Shown here: positions 40,501-55,375 of the stretch, piece by piece | Numbering within the stretch: position 1 is the stretch's first letter | Layout of the letters: each line of letters begins with the position of its first letter | NCBI GenBank assembly: GCA_033782935.1 | Contig: JAWQEG010001559.1 | Coordinates: forward strand, 3,824,501 to 3,888,500 | Reading direction: 5' to 3' | Origin: Petrolisthes cinctipes | Taxonomy: Eukaryota; Arthropoda; Malacostraca; Decapoda; Porcellanidae | Length of the DNA: 64,000 bases | Made by a program: the position numbers and the translations under genes | Notes under the pieces: generated by a model | Database searches by the model: none | The model's input: the letters and a program-made list of their open reading frames with translations, nothing else | Told to the model about the DNA's origin: nothing

Positions 40501-42214
40501 CTCTGAGGAGAGTGGTCCCATTCCCGAACCTTTGGACTCCTTCAGTGAGAAGTTGGAGTCAATGGTCTTCACCCAAGAAGAAATCGAGAGAAAAATAATC
40601 GAATTAAAAGCAAACAAGTCCCCCGGTCCGGATGGGTTCTTACCTAGAGTGTTGAAAGAAGTGCATGGTGAAGTATCACGGCACCTGTGCATGGTCTTCA
40701 ACAGGGTAATCCAGACTGGATGCGTTCCTAGAGACTGGCGTGAGGCAGAGGTGACTCCTATCTTCAAGAAGGGAGATGCTAGCCAACCGTCAAACTACAG
40801 ACCCATCAGTTTAACCTCGATAGTCTGTAAACTCATGGAGAGCATCATGGTGGACAAAATAACAGCACACTTAGAATCAAATTTGCTACTGAGGGGTTCC
40901 CAGCATGGGTTCCGGCAGCACCGGTCATGCCTCACAAATCTGGTGGAATTCTTCCATTTTGTTTTCAGTGAGCATGATCGGGATAAAGCGGTCGATGTTG
41001 TCTACTTAGACTTTCAGAAAGCCTTTGATAAGGTACCCCACCGCCGCCTCCTTCGGAAAGTGCGTGCACTGGGCATAGACGGAAATGTGGCAAATTGGAT
41101 AGAGAACTGGCTAAGTGACAGACGGCAGCGGGTGGTAGTGAATGGACAGGCTTCAGAGTGGGTGCCCGTTACTAGTGGTGTTCCCCAAGGTTCTGTTCTG
41201 GGACCACTACTGTTTATCATCTATGTTAATGACGTGGATGGTGACATGGTTGCCAAGATTTCCAAATTCGCCGATGATACTAAGCTTGGTATGAATGTCG
41301 CGAAAGAACGAAATACTACCCGCTTACAAGAAGATCTTAGGAAGATCGGGGAGTGGTCTGACACGTGGCAAATGCCATTTAACATGAACAAATGCAAAGT
41401 TATGCATATAGGCCACAGAAACCCCCGAACAGAGTATAACCTTAAGGGCAATGCTCTCGTAAGCACTGATACTGAGAAAGACTTGGGTGTAACTATCACC
41501 AGCGACCTCAAGTTCTCAAAGCAGTGTATTGAGGCTGAGAAGAAAGCCCAAAGGATGTTAGGGTACATAAAGCGACAGTTTGGATACCGGAACAAGGAGA
41601 TAGTACTTTGTCTGTACAATTCCCTTGTCCGACCGCACCTGGAGTATGCAGTCCAGTTTGGGAGTCCTTCTTATCGAAAGGATATCACGAGATTGGAACG
41701 AGTGCAAGCCAGGGCAACCAAACTTATACCCTCTCTTAGACACAAGAGCTATAAAGATCGATTGGTAGAACTCAACCTGTTCTCTTTGGAAACCCGGAGA
41801 CTGCGTGGTCAGCTTATCGAAGTGTTTAAAATACTACGAGGCTTTGACAATGTAGACTACAGGGACATTTTCCAACTCAGTGAAGGCACAACCAGGAATC
41901 ATGGCTACAAACTTGAACTGAAGCAATACAACCGTGATCTGTGTGGTAAATTCTTTACATACAGCATCTGTGGTACTTGGAACGCGCTTCCTGCTGATGT
42001 AGTCAACAGCAACTCTGTGGATCAGTTCAAGTCCAGATTAGACAAAGCCTTAAACCACCGTCTAGGTGTTTAAGCCGTTGTGCGAGTGTTCCTTGATGGT
42101 TTCACATGACACATTCGAGGACGGTCGCCTACTTGCGCAACTAAACCCACAGGTACCCTCTTTGTATGGATCGTAAGGTCCCCTAGGGTACTTCTTTTCC
42201 ATGTAACTCCTTGT

Positions 42215-42290
<76 letters not shown>

Positions 42291-44922
42291 AAGAGACAAA
42301 GTAGCTACAATATTATCACTTGTCACTGTTCTCTGTCTCCCATAAGTCCACAAAAACAAGCAAGGAATTCCAGAAGTTTGCTTTCAGATAAAAGTACCAA
42401 ACAGGTAATCATATATCATCTTCTGTCTCAAAAATAATACTTACAGCCTGAGTTGCAGATTTTACCACATAATATTGACAAATGTTTGATAAATTCAAGG
42501 TCAAGTTGTATATTCTTTTACTTCAAGAAACACATAATTTATCATTATAAAATGACAAGCAGTAAGTTACAGATTTTGATCAGAAATTTCTTTCTCCAAG
42601 TTGTATATAATTATCACATTTGTTGTACTGATTGAAACTATGGGACCGGGAGGCCAATATTTATGCTGTTTACTGCAATGTGTGTGTATGTGTTCTAATT
42701 CCCTATTCTGCTCTCTTCCAGAATGTATAGACGATACAAGCTGTTGTACTAATCAGAAGTGCAACGATAGCAAAGTGTGTGTGTGCAAAGACGATTTAGT
42801 TGAGAACGAAGGCGAATGTGTTGGTAAGAATCTACAGTAGTTGTTAACATTGTATTCATTACGCTCACTAATTCCTTTTTGATCATAACATTATCCTACT
42901 GGTGACAATGGTGTCATATTTGATGTTGTAATACATAATGTGCACTGTGACAAAAATCTTGTAATTACCGACATTAAATGTATTACCAAGTTTACTATGC
43001 CTAAAAGTATTTTCTGATCATATCACACCTGAATTAAATACAGGTTTCCTGAAATAGTAACACACAGTTTAATTACATGAAGAATTATAACTGTTGATAT
43101 GAATGAAAAGGCATTGGCTGCTGAGTTTAGTAAGAAATATAATTTGTTTCAGAATAACAATATCATCAGCAGCTTTTCTTTCTATATGTATACAGTATTT
43201 TAAATTAATGTGATTAATTCAACCAAAGTACATACTTTTCAACAGAATGTACACTTAAATGAAGACGTAGTAACAAAAGAGACAGTGATAAATGTGCTAA
43301 AACTATGTATGCCTGTAATTTTAATTAACTTAAGAACTGTTAAACTTTCATACAGAATGTACACCTCGTGGAGACGAATGTACTGACAATCTTGAGTGCA
43401 GGAATGGTGTGTGTGTATGTCTAAAAGAAACAGATGCTGCCGGCAAATGTGTTGGTAAGCTATAGCATTATCTTTTTTATTTTAAATAATTATCATTTAC
43501 TTGCCTATTATGTAATGAGCTATTGATTTTAAATGTTTTTTTTTTTTTCTTGTAGAGTGTATAGATATTATTTCCTGTATGAATTCATGCAAAGTAAATT
43601 TCATTTTGCTAAATCAAGTCAGTTATATTTTATACAAGTACCTTTACCATATATTGTGGTCCCACATAGACTCTTCCCTAGAGAAGCCTTGCCTCTAGCT
43701 CTTGCTGGATGAGTGGTGGAGGGCCCGTGACGGGAAATCACTCATGTCTCAACAAACGCTCCACCTTTCATACCCAATATGTTTTACCTTAACCCTATTT
43801 ACTCCAATCAATAACACCTTTGTCCATGGTAAAATAACTCTAATAGGTAGGCTCTTTTACTCACCTCCTCCCCGAGACACCACAAGAGAAGACATAGGCC
43901 TACTGTCTTCGGCAGCCTACACATTTTCTTAACAGCCACAGTTTGGATATAAATATAGGATTTTAATTCTGTTCTTGAATAATTTTGCATTTGACATTGC
44001 AGAAATAAAAGAAAATCATGGTTATCAGCTATATTTACCTTAGTCACAAATTTTTCTTTACATACTGTGCTGCCATCTATCTTTCACATGGTAAAATAAC
44101 TATACAAATTATACAATTATATTTCCCAGCCTATTTTGATATTATTGTATTTCATTACTATATAATGGTATTATCTTGGTAATGTTGTTCCCTAGTAATC
44201 ATTAACATTATATAACTGCCCTTGATTCTGACTGTTCTCATAGGATTTTAGCCAAGAGAAAACTCATGAAGATCTATACTCCTATAACTCTCTCTGTCTC
44301 ACCACACACTACTGTTCCCTACCTTGCCTACACTACAGTCTCTACCTCTCTCAACATCACTTTATCCTCTCCCTGCCTCATCACACTCTACAAAGTCTAC
44401 CTCTCAACGTCACTTTTGCCTCTCCCTGTCTCTCCACATTGTAGCAGGTGGTTCTCAAGCCAAAAGTTTATATTTTATTTCCTAGTGTCTGGCATACAGT
44501 GAAAGGTGAAAATTATTTGAACAGACTACTACGTGAACTGGAGGAAATTTTACTACTTTCCCGGTACAAACTTATCTACTGTATTCTCGGATATTTATGG
44601 ATTTCATAAACGGTTCCCTTACTCCTCCCACTACATCTAAATACATTTCAGCAGTCATCTCTTCAATAATTATCATTTATTATTTATATAAACTGCATAT
44701 GAGAAGACACCAAAATGCCTGTAGTATGTCCTTAGACTTTAATATGTTAACATGTTTCCCACAAACATATGTGGGAAATAAGTGTGTATGTAGATGACCA
44801 TACATTACAGATCCAACTATTGCAAAATGTGTTGGTAAGAAAAAACAAAATTTATAACACCATTGCATCATGATAGCTTGTATTTATTTACAGCTTACCA
44901 TTTTAAAGGTTTCGAAAAAGAA

Positions 44923-45003
<81 letters not shown>

Positions 45004-47634
45004 AAAGAGACAAAGTAGCTACAATATTATCACTTGTCACTGTTCTCTGTCTCCCATAAGTCCACAAAAACAAGCAAGGAATTCCAGAAGTTTGCTTTCA
45101 GATAAAAGTACCAAACAGGTAATCATATATCATCTTCTGTCTCAAAAATAATACTTACAGCCTGAGTTGCAGATTTTACCACATAATATTGACAAATGTT
45201 TGATAAATTCAAGGTCAAGTTGTATATTCTTTTACTTCAAGAAACACATAATTTATCATTATAAAATGACAAGCAGTAAGTTACAGATTTTGATCAGAAA
45301 TTTCTTTCTCCAAGTTGTATATAATTATCACATTTGTTGTACTGATTGAAACTATGGGACCGGGAGGCCAATATTTATGCTGTTTACTGCAATGTGTGTG
45401 TATGTGTTCTAATTCCCTATTCTGCTCTCTTCCAGAATGTATAGACGATACAAGCTGTTGTACTAATCAGAAGTGCAACGATAGCAAAGTGTGTGTGTGC
45501 AAAGACGATTTAGTTGAGAACGAAGGCGAATGTGTTGGTAAGAATCTACAGTAGTTGTTAACATTGTATTCATTACGCTCACTAATTCCTTTTTGATCAT
45601 AACATTATCCTACTGGTGACAATGGTGTCATATTTGATGTTGTAATACATAATGTGCACTGTGACAAAAATCTTGTAATTACCGACATTAAATGTATTAC
45701 CAAGTTTACTATGCCTAAAAGTATTTTCTGATCATATCACACCTGAATTAAATACAGGTTTCCTGAAATAGTAACACACAGTTTAATTACATGAAGAATT
45801 ATAACTGTTGATATGAATGAAAAGGCATTGGCTGCTGAGTTTAGTAAGAAATATAATTTGTTTCAGAATAACAATATCATCAGCAGCTTTTCTTTCTATA
45901 TGTATACAGTATTATAAATTAATGTGATTAATTCAACCAAAGTACATACTTTTCAACAGAATGTACACTTAAATGAAGACGTAGTAACAAAAGAGACAGT
46001 GATAAATGTGCTAAAACTATGTATGCCTGTAATTTTAATTAACTTAAGAACTGTTAAACTTTCATACAGAATGTACACCTCGTGGAGACGAATGTACTGA
46101 CAATCTTGAGTGCAGGAATGGTGTGTGTGTATGTCTAAAAGAAACAGATGCTGCCGGCAAATGTGTTGGTAAGCTATAGCATTATCTTTTTTATTTTAAA
46201 TAATTATCATTTACTTGCCTATTATGTAATGAGCTATTGATTTTAAATGTTTTTTTTTTTCTTGTAGAGTGTATAGATATTATTTCCTGTATGAATTCAT
46301 GCAAAGTAAATTTCATTTTGCTAAATCAAGTCAGTTATATTTTATACAAGTACCTTTACCATATATTGTGGTCCCACATAGACTCTTCCCTAGAGAAGCC
46401 TTGCCTCTAGCTCTTGCTGGATGAGTGGTGGAGGGCCCGTGACGGGAAATCACTCATGTCTCAACAAACGCTCCACCTTTCATACCCAATATGTTTTACC
46501 TTAACCCTATTTACTCCAATCAATAACACCTTTGTCCATGGTAAAATAACTCTAATAGGTAGGCTCTTTTACTCACCTCCTCCCCGAGACACCACAAGAG
46601 AAGACATAGGCCTACTGGCTTCGGCAGCCTACACATTTTCTTAACAGCCACAGTTTGGATATAAATATAGGATTTTAATTCTGTTCTTGAATAATTTTGC
46701 ATTTGACATTGCAGAAATAAAAGAAAATCATGGTTATCAGCTATATTTACCTTAGTCACAAATTTTTCTTTACATACTGTGCTGCCATCTATCTTTCACA
46801 TGGTAAAATAACTATACAAATTATACAATTATATTTCCCAGCCTATTTTGATATTATTGTATTTCATTACTATATAATGGTATTATCTTGGTAATGTTGT
46901 TCCCTAGTAATCATTAACATTATATAACTGCCCTTGATTCTGACTGTTCTCATAGGATTTTAGCCAAGAGAAAACTCATGAAGATCTATACTCCTATAAC
47001 TCTCTCTGTCTCACCACACACTACTGTTCCCTACCTTGCCTACACTACAGTCTCTACCTCTCTCAACATCACTTTATCCTCTCCCTGCCTCATCACACTC
47101 TACAAAGTCTACCTCTCAACGTCACTTTTGCCTCTCCCTGTCTCTCCACATTGTAGCAGGTGGTTCTCAAGCCAAGAGTTTATATTTTATTTCCTAGTGT
47201 CTGGCATACAGTGAAAGGTGAAAATTATTTGAACAGACTACTACGTGAACTGGAGGAAATTTTACTACTTTCCCGGTACAAACTTATCTACTGTATTCTC
47301 GGATATTTATGGATTTCATAAACGGTTCCCTTACTCCTCCCACTACATCTAAATACACTTCAGCAGTCGTCTCTTCAATAATTATCATTTATTATTTATA
47401 TAAACTGCATATGAGAAGACACCAAAATGCCTGTAGTATGTCCTTAGACTTTAATATGTTAACATGTTTCCCACAAACATATGTGGGAAATAAGTGTGTA
47501 TGTAGATGACCATACATTACAGATCCAACTATTACAAAATGTGTTGGTAAGAAAAAACAAAATTTATAACACCATTGCATCATGATAGCTTGTATTTATT
47601 TACAGCTTACAATTTTAAAGGTTTCGAAAAAGAA

Positions 47635-47707
<73 letters not shown>

Positions 47708-50700
47708 AAAGAGACAAAGTAGCTACAATATTATCACTTGTCACTGTTCTCTGTCTCCCATAAGTCCACAAAAACAAGCAAGGAATTCCAGAAGTTTGCT
47801 TTCAGATAAAAGTACCAAACAGGTAATCATATATCATCTTCTGTCTCAAAAATAATACTTACAGCCTGAGTTGCAGATTTTACCACATAATATTGACAAA
47901 TGTTTGATAAATTCAAGGTCAAGTTGTATATTCTTTTACTTCAAGAAACACATAATTTATCATTATAAAATGACAAGCAGTAAGTTACAGATTTTGATCA
48001 GAAATTTCTTTCTCCAAGTTGTATATAATTATCACATTTGTTGTACTGATTGAAACTATGGGACCGGGAGGCCAATATTTATGCTGTTTACTGCAATGTG
48101 TGTGTATGTGTTCTAATTCCCTATTCTGCTCTCTTCCAGAATGTATAGACGATACAAGCTGTTGTACTAATCAGAAGTGCAACGATAGCAAAGTGTGTGT
48201 GTGCAAAGACGATTTAGTTGAGAACGAAGGCGAATGTGTTGGTAAGAATCTACAGTAGTTGTTAACATTGTATTCATTACGCTCACTAATTCCTTTTTGA
48301 TCATAACATTATCCTACTGGTGACAATGGTGTCATATTTGATGTTGTAATACATAATGTGCACTGTGACAAAAATCTTGTAATTACCGACATTAAATGTA
48401 TTACCAAGTTTACTATGCCTAAAAGTATTTTCTGATCATATCACACCTGAATTAAATACAGGTTTCCTGAAATAGTAACAGACAGTTTAATTACATGAAG
48501 AATTATAACTGTTGATATGAATGAAAAGGCATTGGCTGCTGAGTTTAGTAAGAAATATAATTTGTTTCAGAATAACAATATCATCAGCAGCTTTTCTTTC
48601 TATATGTATACAGTATTATAAATTAATGTGATTAATTCAACCAAAGTACATACTTTTCAACAGAATGTACACTTAAATGAAGACGTAGTAACAAAAGAGA
48701 CAGTGATAAATGTGCTAAAACTATGTATGCCTGTAATTTTAATTAACTTAAGAACTGTTAAACTTTCATACAGAATGTACACCTCGTGGAGACGAATGTA
48801 CTGACAATCTTGAGTGCAGGAATGGTGTGTGTGTATGTCTAAAAGAAACAGATGCTGCCGGCAAATGTGTTGGTAAGCTATAGCATTATCTTTTTTATTT
48901 TAAATAATTATCATTTACTTGCCTATTATGTAATGAGCTATTGATTTTAAATGTTTTTTTTTTTTCTTGTAGAGTGTATAGATATTATTTCCTGTATGAA
49001 TTCATGCAAAGTAAATTTCATTTTGCTAAATCAAGTCAGTTATATTTTATACAAGTACCTTTACCATATATTGTGGTCCCACATAGACTCTTCCCTAGAG
49101 AAGCCTTGCCTCTAGCTCTTGCTGGATGAGTGGTGGAGGGCCCGTGACGGGAAATCACTCATGTCTCAACAAACGCTCCACCTTTCATACCCAATATGTT
49201 TTACCTTAACCCTATTTACTCCAATCAATAACACCTTTGTCCATGGTAAAATAACTCTAATAGGTAGGCTCTTTTACTCACCTCCTCCCCGAGACACCAC
49301 AAGAGAAGACATAGGCCTACTGGCTTCGGCAGCCTACACATTTTCTTAACAGCCACAGTTTGGATATAAATATAGGATTTTAATTCTGTTCTTGAATAAT
49401 TTTGCATTTGACATTGCAGAAATAAAAGAAAATCATGGTTATCAGCTATATTTACCTTAGTCACAAATTTTTCTTTACATACTGTGCTGCCATCTATCTT
49501 TCACATGGTAAAATAACTATACAAATTATACAATTATATTTCCCAGCCTATTTTGATATTATTGTATTTCATTACTATATAATGGTATTATCTTGGTAAT
49601 GTTGTTCCCTAGTAATCATTAACATTATATAACTGCCCTTGATTCTGACTGTTCTCATAGGATTTTAGCCAAGAGAAAACTCATGAAGATCTATACTCCT
49701 ATAACTCTCTCTGTCTCACCACACACTACTGTTCCCTACCTTGCCTACACTACAGTCTCTACCTCTCTCAACATCACTTTATCCTCTCCCTGCCTCATCA
49801 CACTCTACAAAGTCTACCTCTCAACGTCACTTTTGCCTCTCCCTGTCTCTCCACATTGTAGCAGGTGGTTCTCAAGCCAAGAGTTTATATTTTATTTCCT
49901 AGTGTCTGGCATACAGTGAAAGGTGAAAATTATTTGAACAGACTACTACGTGAACTGGAGGAAATTTTACTACTTTCCCGGTACAAACTTATCTACTGTA
50001 TTCTCGGATATTTATGGATTTCATAAACGGTTCCCTTACTCCTCCCACTACATCTAAATACACTTCAGCAGTCGTCTCTTCAATAATTATCATTTATTAT
50101 TTATATAAACTGCATATGAGAAGACACCAAAATGCCTGTAGTATGTCCTTAGACTTTAATATGTTAACATGTTTCCCACAAACATATGTGGGAAATAAGT
50201 GTGTATGTAGATGACCATACATTACAGATCCAACTATTACAAAATGTGTTGGTAAGAAAAAACAAAATTTATAACACCATTGCACCATGATAGCTTGTAT
50301 TTATTTACAGCTTACAATTTTGAAGGTTTCGAAAAAGAAACCTCTCTCTCTCTCTCTCTCTCTCTCTGGCTTGTGTGATCTGTTAGAATTTTGCTAGCTA
50401 TGCTGGGGGACATTTAGTCCAGTTGGGTTACCCGTGCCAGAAAGGTAGCGTTATTAGGATCCTGACTAAGAGTTGTCAAATCTTCATGTTAATATTAAGT
50501 TTCACAACTGCTCTTCAACTGTCCTAACAAAAAAAAAAAAAAAAAAAATCTTCATCACTTTCGATATAAGTTTTTATTGTTAAGGACCTCACCAGCTACC
50601 TTATGCCGTGTGAGAAGGGAGGCTTTGGAACCTCCTAAAACAACGCCTTTTAACGCTCACAGGTTTTGAAAGGGCTGAGATTGAAGGGATCTCAGGCGTG

Positions 50701-53700
50701 TGGGGTACGAGTAATGGAGATGCCTCAGGACCCCGTAGGTATTCTCTTAGATTAATAAGCCTGACCAGCTCCCTGTGACCGTTCTTAGGTGCCTAAAGGC
50801 TCGATTGCTCTTTGGTGAGAGAGCTTTCGTGCCTCGCTGGCTGCCAGGCCAGTAAAAGATCTCGGATTAAGTCGTGGACATTTAGTTTTACTATTTGCTT
50901 TAAGTTTGGCCGCGGATGGAGGATTAATAGGGATTAGTAGGACGACGGTTACACTTCAAGCACCCCTGTCGAAAAATCAGAGTCCCATTTACTTAGGACT
51001 CTTGTGCTGCTCAGTTGGGAGCTGCGGCACGATTGGGGCCATCCGGCCCAGGGGAGACCTTCGGGTTGGTGTGCTTGGCTCATAAGGTTTCTGTTGGCCG
51101 AACGACCGAAAACCTTCTGGAAGTAGGTGGATGAGACTTATGCGAGACCAAATCACATTACCCTTTCTTTTGTATTATTGGTCTTAAATTGAATTAGAGC
51201 GAGATGACTGGTCCATCAGCAAGAAAATTTACATGTACTACATGCAAGGTGTACCACTGGTGTGAGGACTTCAGCGGGAGGAGTGCGAGCGACCTAGACT
51301 CCTCGAGTGTCTGCGACTTTTGCAAACTCGAAGAGAGGTTGATGAAGCACATCTCACTGCTCACGAAGGAGAACAACTCCCTAAAGGAGGAAGTTCTCTG
51401 AATGGACTCACAGAGGTGTGACTGCCATGTGAGAGACAAGGCAGTCCAAGGAGCTTCTTCACCAGAGAGCTCCACCACGGCGGTAAAGACCAAAAAGAAG
51501 AAGAACAAAAAGAAGAACAACAACAATGAAGAGGGAAAAGAGACTGCAGAAGGAAAAGAGACTGCAGAAAAGTGTGATGGAAAAGAGGAGGGGAATATGG
51601 AGAAGGGAGAAGAACCCAAGAAGACAGTTGAGGAGGGATTAGAGGAAAGTGAGGAATCAAATAAGAAGGAAAAGAAATTGAAGAAGGAAAAGAAGAAGAA
51701 GCAACCTGGAGGAAGTGACGGGCCCGGCAGGAATTCAAAACACTCTCGGGTTCCTCACAGGGCATCTCGCGCTCCTACCAAGGAGAGGCCTGTGGATATA
51801 CACATTGTAGGTGATTCCCAGGCACGAGGGCTGCAACCCCTAATGGCAGATCGCCTTCACACTTCTGTGAAGGTGAATTGTTTGCCAGGTTGTGGCAATG
51901 CTGACCTCCGAAAGGAAGCTGAGAGGATCCAAACGTCCAGATCTGCTGTCATTGCACTCATGGTGAGTGGTAATGACATCTACCTGAGAAATGGTAGAGT
52001 AGGCATGACCGAAGGAGTCCTCTCGGATGTGCTCGGTGCAGTAGATGACTGTGGGTTAAAAACCCGCAGAAGGGTAGTTGTTGGCATGCTCCCAAGGAGA
52101 GGCCCTTTAGGGACTGCTCTGTCAAAGAACATTGCAGTAAATCAGCGCCTGGCTGATTTGTGTACTGCCGAGGGGGTGTTCTTTGTGGACCCCTACACCT
52201 CACTCTTTGGTAGAGACGACCTCTACCAGAGGGATGGCACACATCTCTCACCAAAGGGGAAAGAAGTGCTTTCCAAATTAATGGAAGACGCCGTCCGACG
52301 ATGTCTCAGGAGCACTCGACCGAGCGTGGAGGAGAGCCCTCGTCGCTATGCTAGAGTGACCCCAGAGAAGACATTCGCTGAGATCCTGAAGAAGGATATC
52401 CCCAGCACTACCAAGACAATGACCAAACCGGGAAACGGAAGAGTATAGGGAGCCCTGCAGTTGGGGGTTCCCTGAAGGTTCTATTGTTCAACGCCAGGTC
52501 CATCCGAAACAAGTTTTTTGAACTGCGGGCCCTCGTTGCGACAGAGGAACCCGAGATGGTGGCCATAACGGAGTCATGGTTGAGAACCTCAGACAGAGAT
52601 CTTGAAGGGGAATTCGTGATTCCAGGCTACCAACTCTTCCACAAAGATAGAGAGGACAGAGGGGGTGGTGGTGTGCTGTTGTATGTAAAGAACTCTATCA
52701 AATCGATGACCTGCAACATCATATCGAACCACGAGCTCCTTGGAGTTGACCTAGAAATAGGCACTGCAAAATACAGAACCCTGCTGCTTTATAGACCCCC
52801 TGGACAACTCAATGAGATGGACAGGGACCTATACCAGTTGCTGGGTGAACTAGTGGACGGCAGGGTGTGCATCCTTATGGGGGACTTCAACACACATGTT
52901 GACTGGGAAACCAGAGAGCCCTCTGCCGAGAACACACCACTCTTGGAGTTTGTAAATGATGAATTCCTCACTCAATGGGTAAGGGAGCCAACAAGAGGTG
53001 CTAGCATACTCGATTTGGTCCTCACCTCCGAGGATGACATCATTCAAGACCTCTCTGTAAACGAAGAAATAGGCGGAAGCGACCACAAGCTTATAAGATT
53101 TTCAGTTAAGGTCCCTAATATGGAGACCGTGACCCCGGTGCATAGAAAATTAGACATGGGGAGAGCGAACTTTGCAGGTCTTCGTGAAGGCGTTGCTGAA
53201 ATGGAACTAGAGGAGGGAGAGAGTGCTGATGATCTGTGGAGGTCATTCTTGTCTTCCTTCATGGAACTTCAGTCGCACTTTATTCCTCTGAAGGGAACAG
53301 GTCAGAAGTTCATTCAACCAAAGTGGTTTAATCGGGAAATCCGTAACCTACTAAGGGAGAGGAGAACTGCGTATCGTCGAGCGAAGGCATCTGGGGACTT
53401 TGACGGTCATAGAAGACTGAATCGAAATGTGAAGTCCAAAATAAGGGCTGCTAAGCGTGCTGAGGAGGTCCGTGTGGCTAGACTCTGCAAAGAGAACCCC
53501 AAGGAGTTTTTCAGTTATGTGAATGGCCGTAAACCAATCCGACGCAGGATCGGTCCCTTGGTGAATGAGGATGGAGCATTGATGCACTCTGATGCAGAAA
53601 ATGCTAACCTCTTAAATGAGTACTTCTCTTCAGTGTTCTCTGAGGAGAGTGGTCCCATTCCCAAACCTTTGGACTCCTTCAGTGAGAAGTTGGAGTCAAT

Positions 53701-55339
53701 GGTCTTCACCCAAGAAGAAATCGAGAGAAAAATAATCGAATTAAAAGCAAACAAGTCCCCCGGTCCGGATGGGTTCTTACCTAGAGTGTTGAAAGAAGTG
53801 CATGGTGAAGTATCACGGCACCTGTGCATGGTCTTCAACAGGGTAATCCAGACTGGATGCGTTCCTAGAGACTGGCATGAGGCAGAGGTGACTCCTATCT
53901 TCAAGAAGGGAGATGCTAGCCAACCGTCAAACTACAGACCCATCAGTTTAACCTCGATTGTCTGTAAACTCATGGAGAGCATCATGGTGGACAAAATAAC
54001 AGCACACTTAGAATCAAATTTGCTACTGAGGGGTTCCCAGCATGGGTTCCGGCAGCACCGGTCATGCCTCCCAAATCTGGTGGAATTCTTCCATTTTGTT
54101 TTCAGTGAGCATGATCGGGATAAAGCGGTCGATGTTGTCTACTTAGACTTTCAGAAAGCCTTTGATAAGGTACCCCACCGCCGCCTCCTTCGGAAAGTGC
54201 GTGCACTGGGCATAGACAGAAATGTGGCAAATTGGATAGAGAACTGGCTAAGTGACAGACGGCAGCGGGTGGTAGTGAATGGACAGGCTTCAGAGTGGGT
54301 GCCCATTACTAGTGGTGTTCCCCAAGGTTCTGTTCTGGGACCACTACTGTTTATCATCTATGTTAATGACGTGGATGGTGACATGGTTGCCAAGATTTCC
54401 AAATTCGCCGATGATACTAAGCTTGGTATGAATGTCGCGAAAGAAGGAAATACTACCCGCTTACAAGAAGATCTTAGGAAGATCGGGGAGTGGTCTGACA
54501 CGTGGCAAATGCCATTTAATGTGAACAAATGCAAAGTTATGCATATAGGCCACAGAAACCCCCGAACAGAGTATAACCTTAAGGGCAATGCTCTCGTAAG
54601 CACTGATACTGAGAAAGACTTGGGTGTAACTATCACCAGCGACCTCAAGTTCTCAAAGCAGTGTATTGAGGCTAAAAGAAAGCCCAAAGGATGTTAGGTA
54701 CATAAAGCGACAGTTTGGATACCGGAACAAGGAGATAGTACTTTGTCTGTACAATTCCCTTGTCCGACCGCACCTGGAGTATGCAGTCCAGTTTGGGAGT
54801 CCTTCTTATCGAAAGGATATCACGAGATTGGAACGAGTGCAAGCCAGGGCAACCAAACTTATACCCTCTCTTAGACACAAGAGCTATAAAGATCGATTGG
54901 TAGAACTCAACCTGTTCTCTTTGGAAACCCGGAGACTGCGTGGTCAGCTTATCGAAGTGTTTAAAATACTACGAGGCTTTGACAATGTAGACTACAGGGA
55001 CATTTTCCAACTCAGTGAGGGCACAACCAGGAATCATGGCTACAAACTTGAACTGAAGCGATACAACCGTGATCTGTGTGGTAAATTCTTTACATACAGC
55101 ATCTGTGGTACTTGGAACGCGCTTCCTGCTGATGTAGTCAACAGCAACTCTGTGGATCAGTTCAAGTCCAGATTAGACAAAGCCTTAAACCACCGTCTAG
55201 GTGTTTAAGCCGTTGTGCGAGTGTTCCTTGATGGTTTCACATGACACATTCGAGGACGGTCGCCTACTTGCGCAACTAAACCCACAGGTACCCTCTTTGT
55301 ATGGATCGTAAGGTCCCCTAGGGTACTTCTTTTCCATGT

Positions 55340-55375
<36 letters not shown>

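Larger units (their letters stand above)
37168..42216 (+). mobile_element. CR1/Jockey-like LINE copy 2, inserted in (CT)n, apparently intact
   Basis: About 5.05 kb: 5' UTR to 38030, ORF1 38031-39311, ORF2 39347-42073, 3' end ttgtaa before (CT)n. Its 5' junction has two or three extra bases (ga before caacc) relative to copy 1. It retains the finger cysteine and the consensus endonuclease residues, so it is the best candidate for a recently active copy. Confidence 0.9.
50369..55341 (+). mobile_element. CR1/Jockey-like LINE copy 3, inserted in (CT)n, inactivated
   Basis: About 4.97 kb. It lacks the first 25 bases or so of the 5' UTR, has an expanded A run near 50528-50548, a nonsense codon in ORF1 and two single-base deletions in ORF2. 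The 3' end (ccatgtaa) is about nine bases shorter than in copies 1 and 2 and runs straight into (CT)n. Confidence 0.9.
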
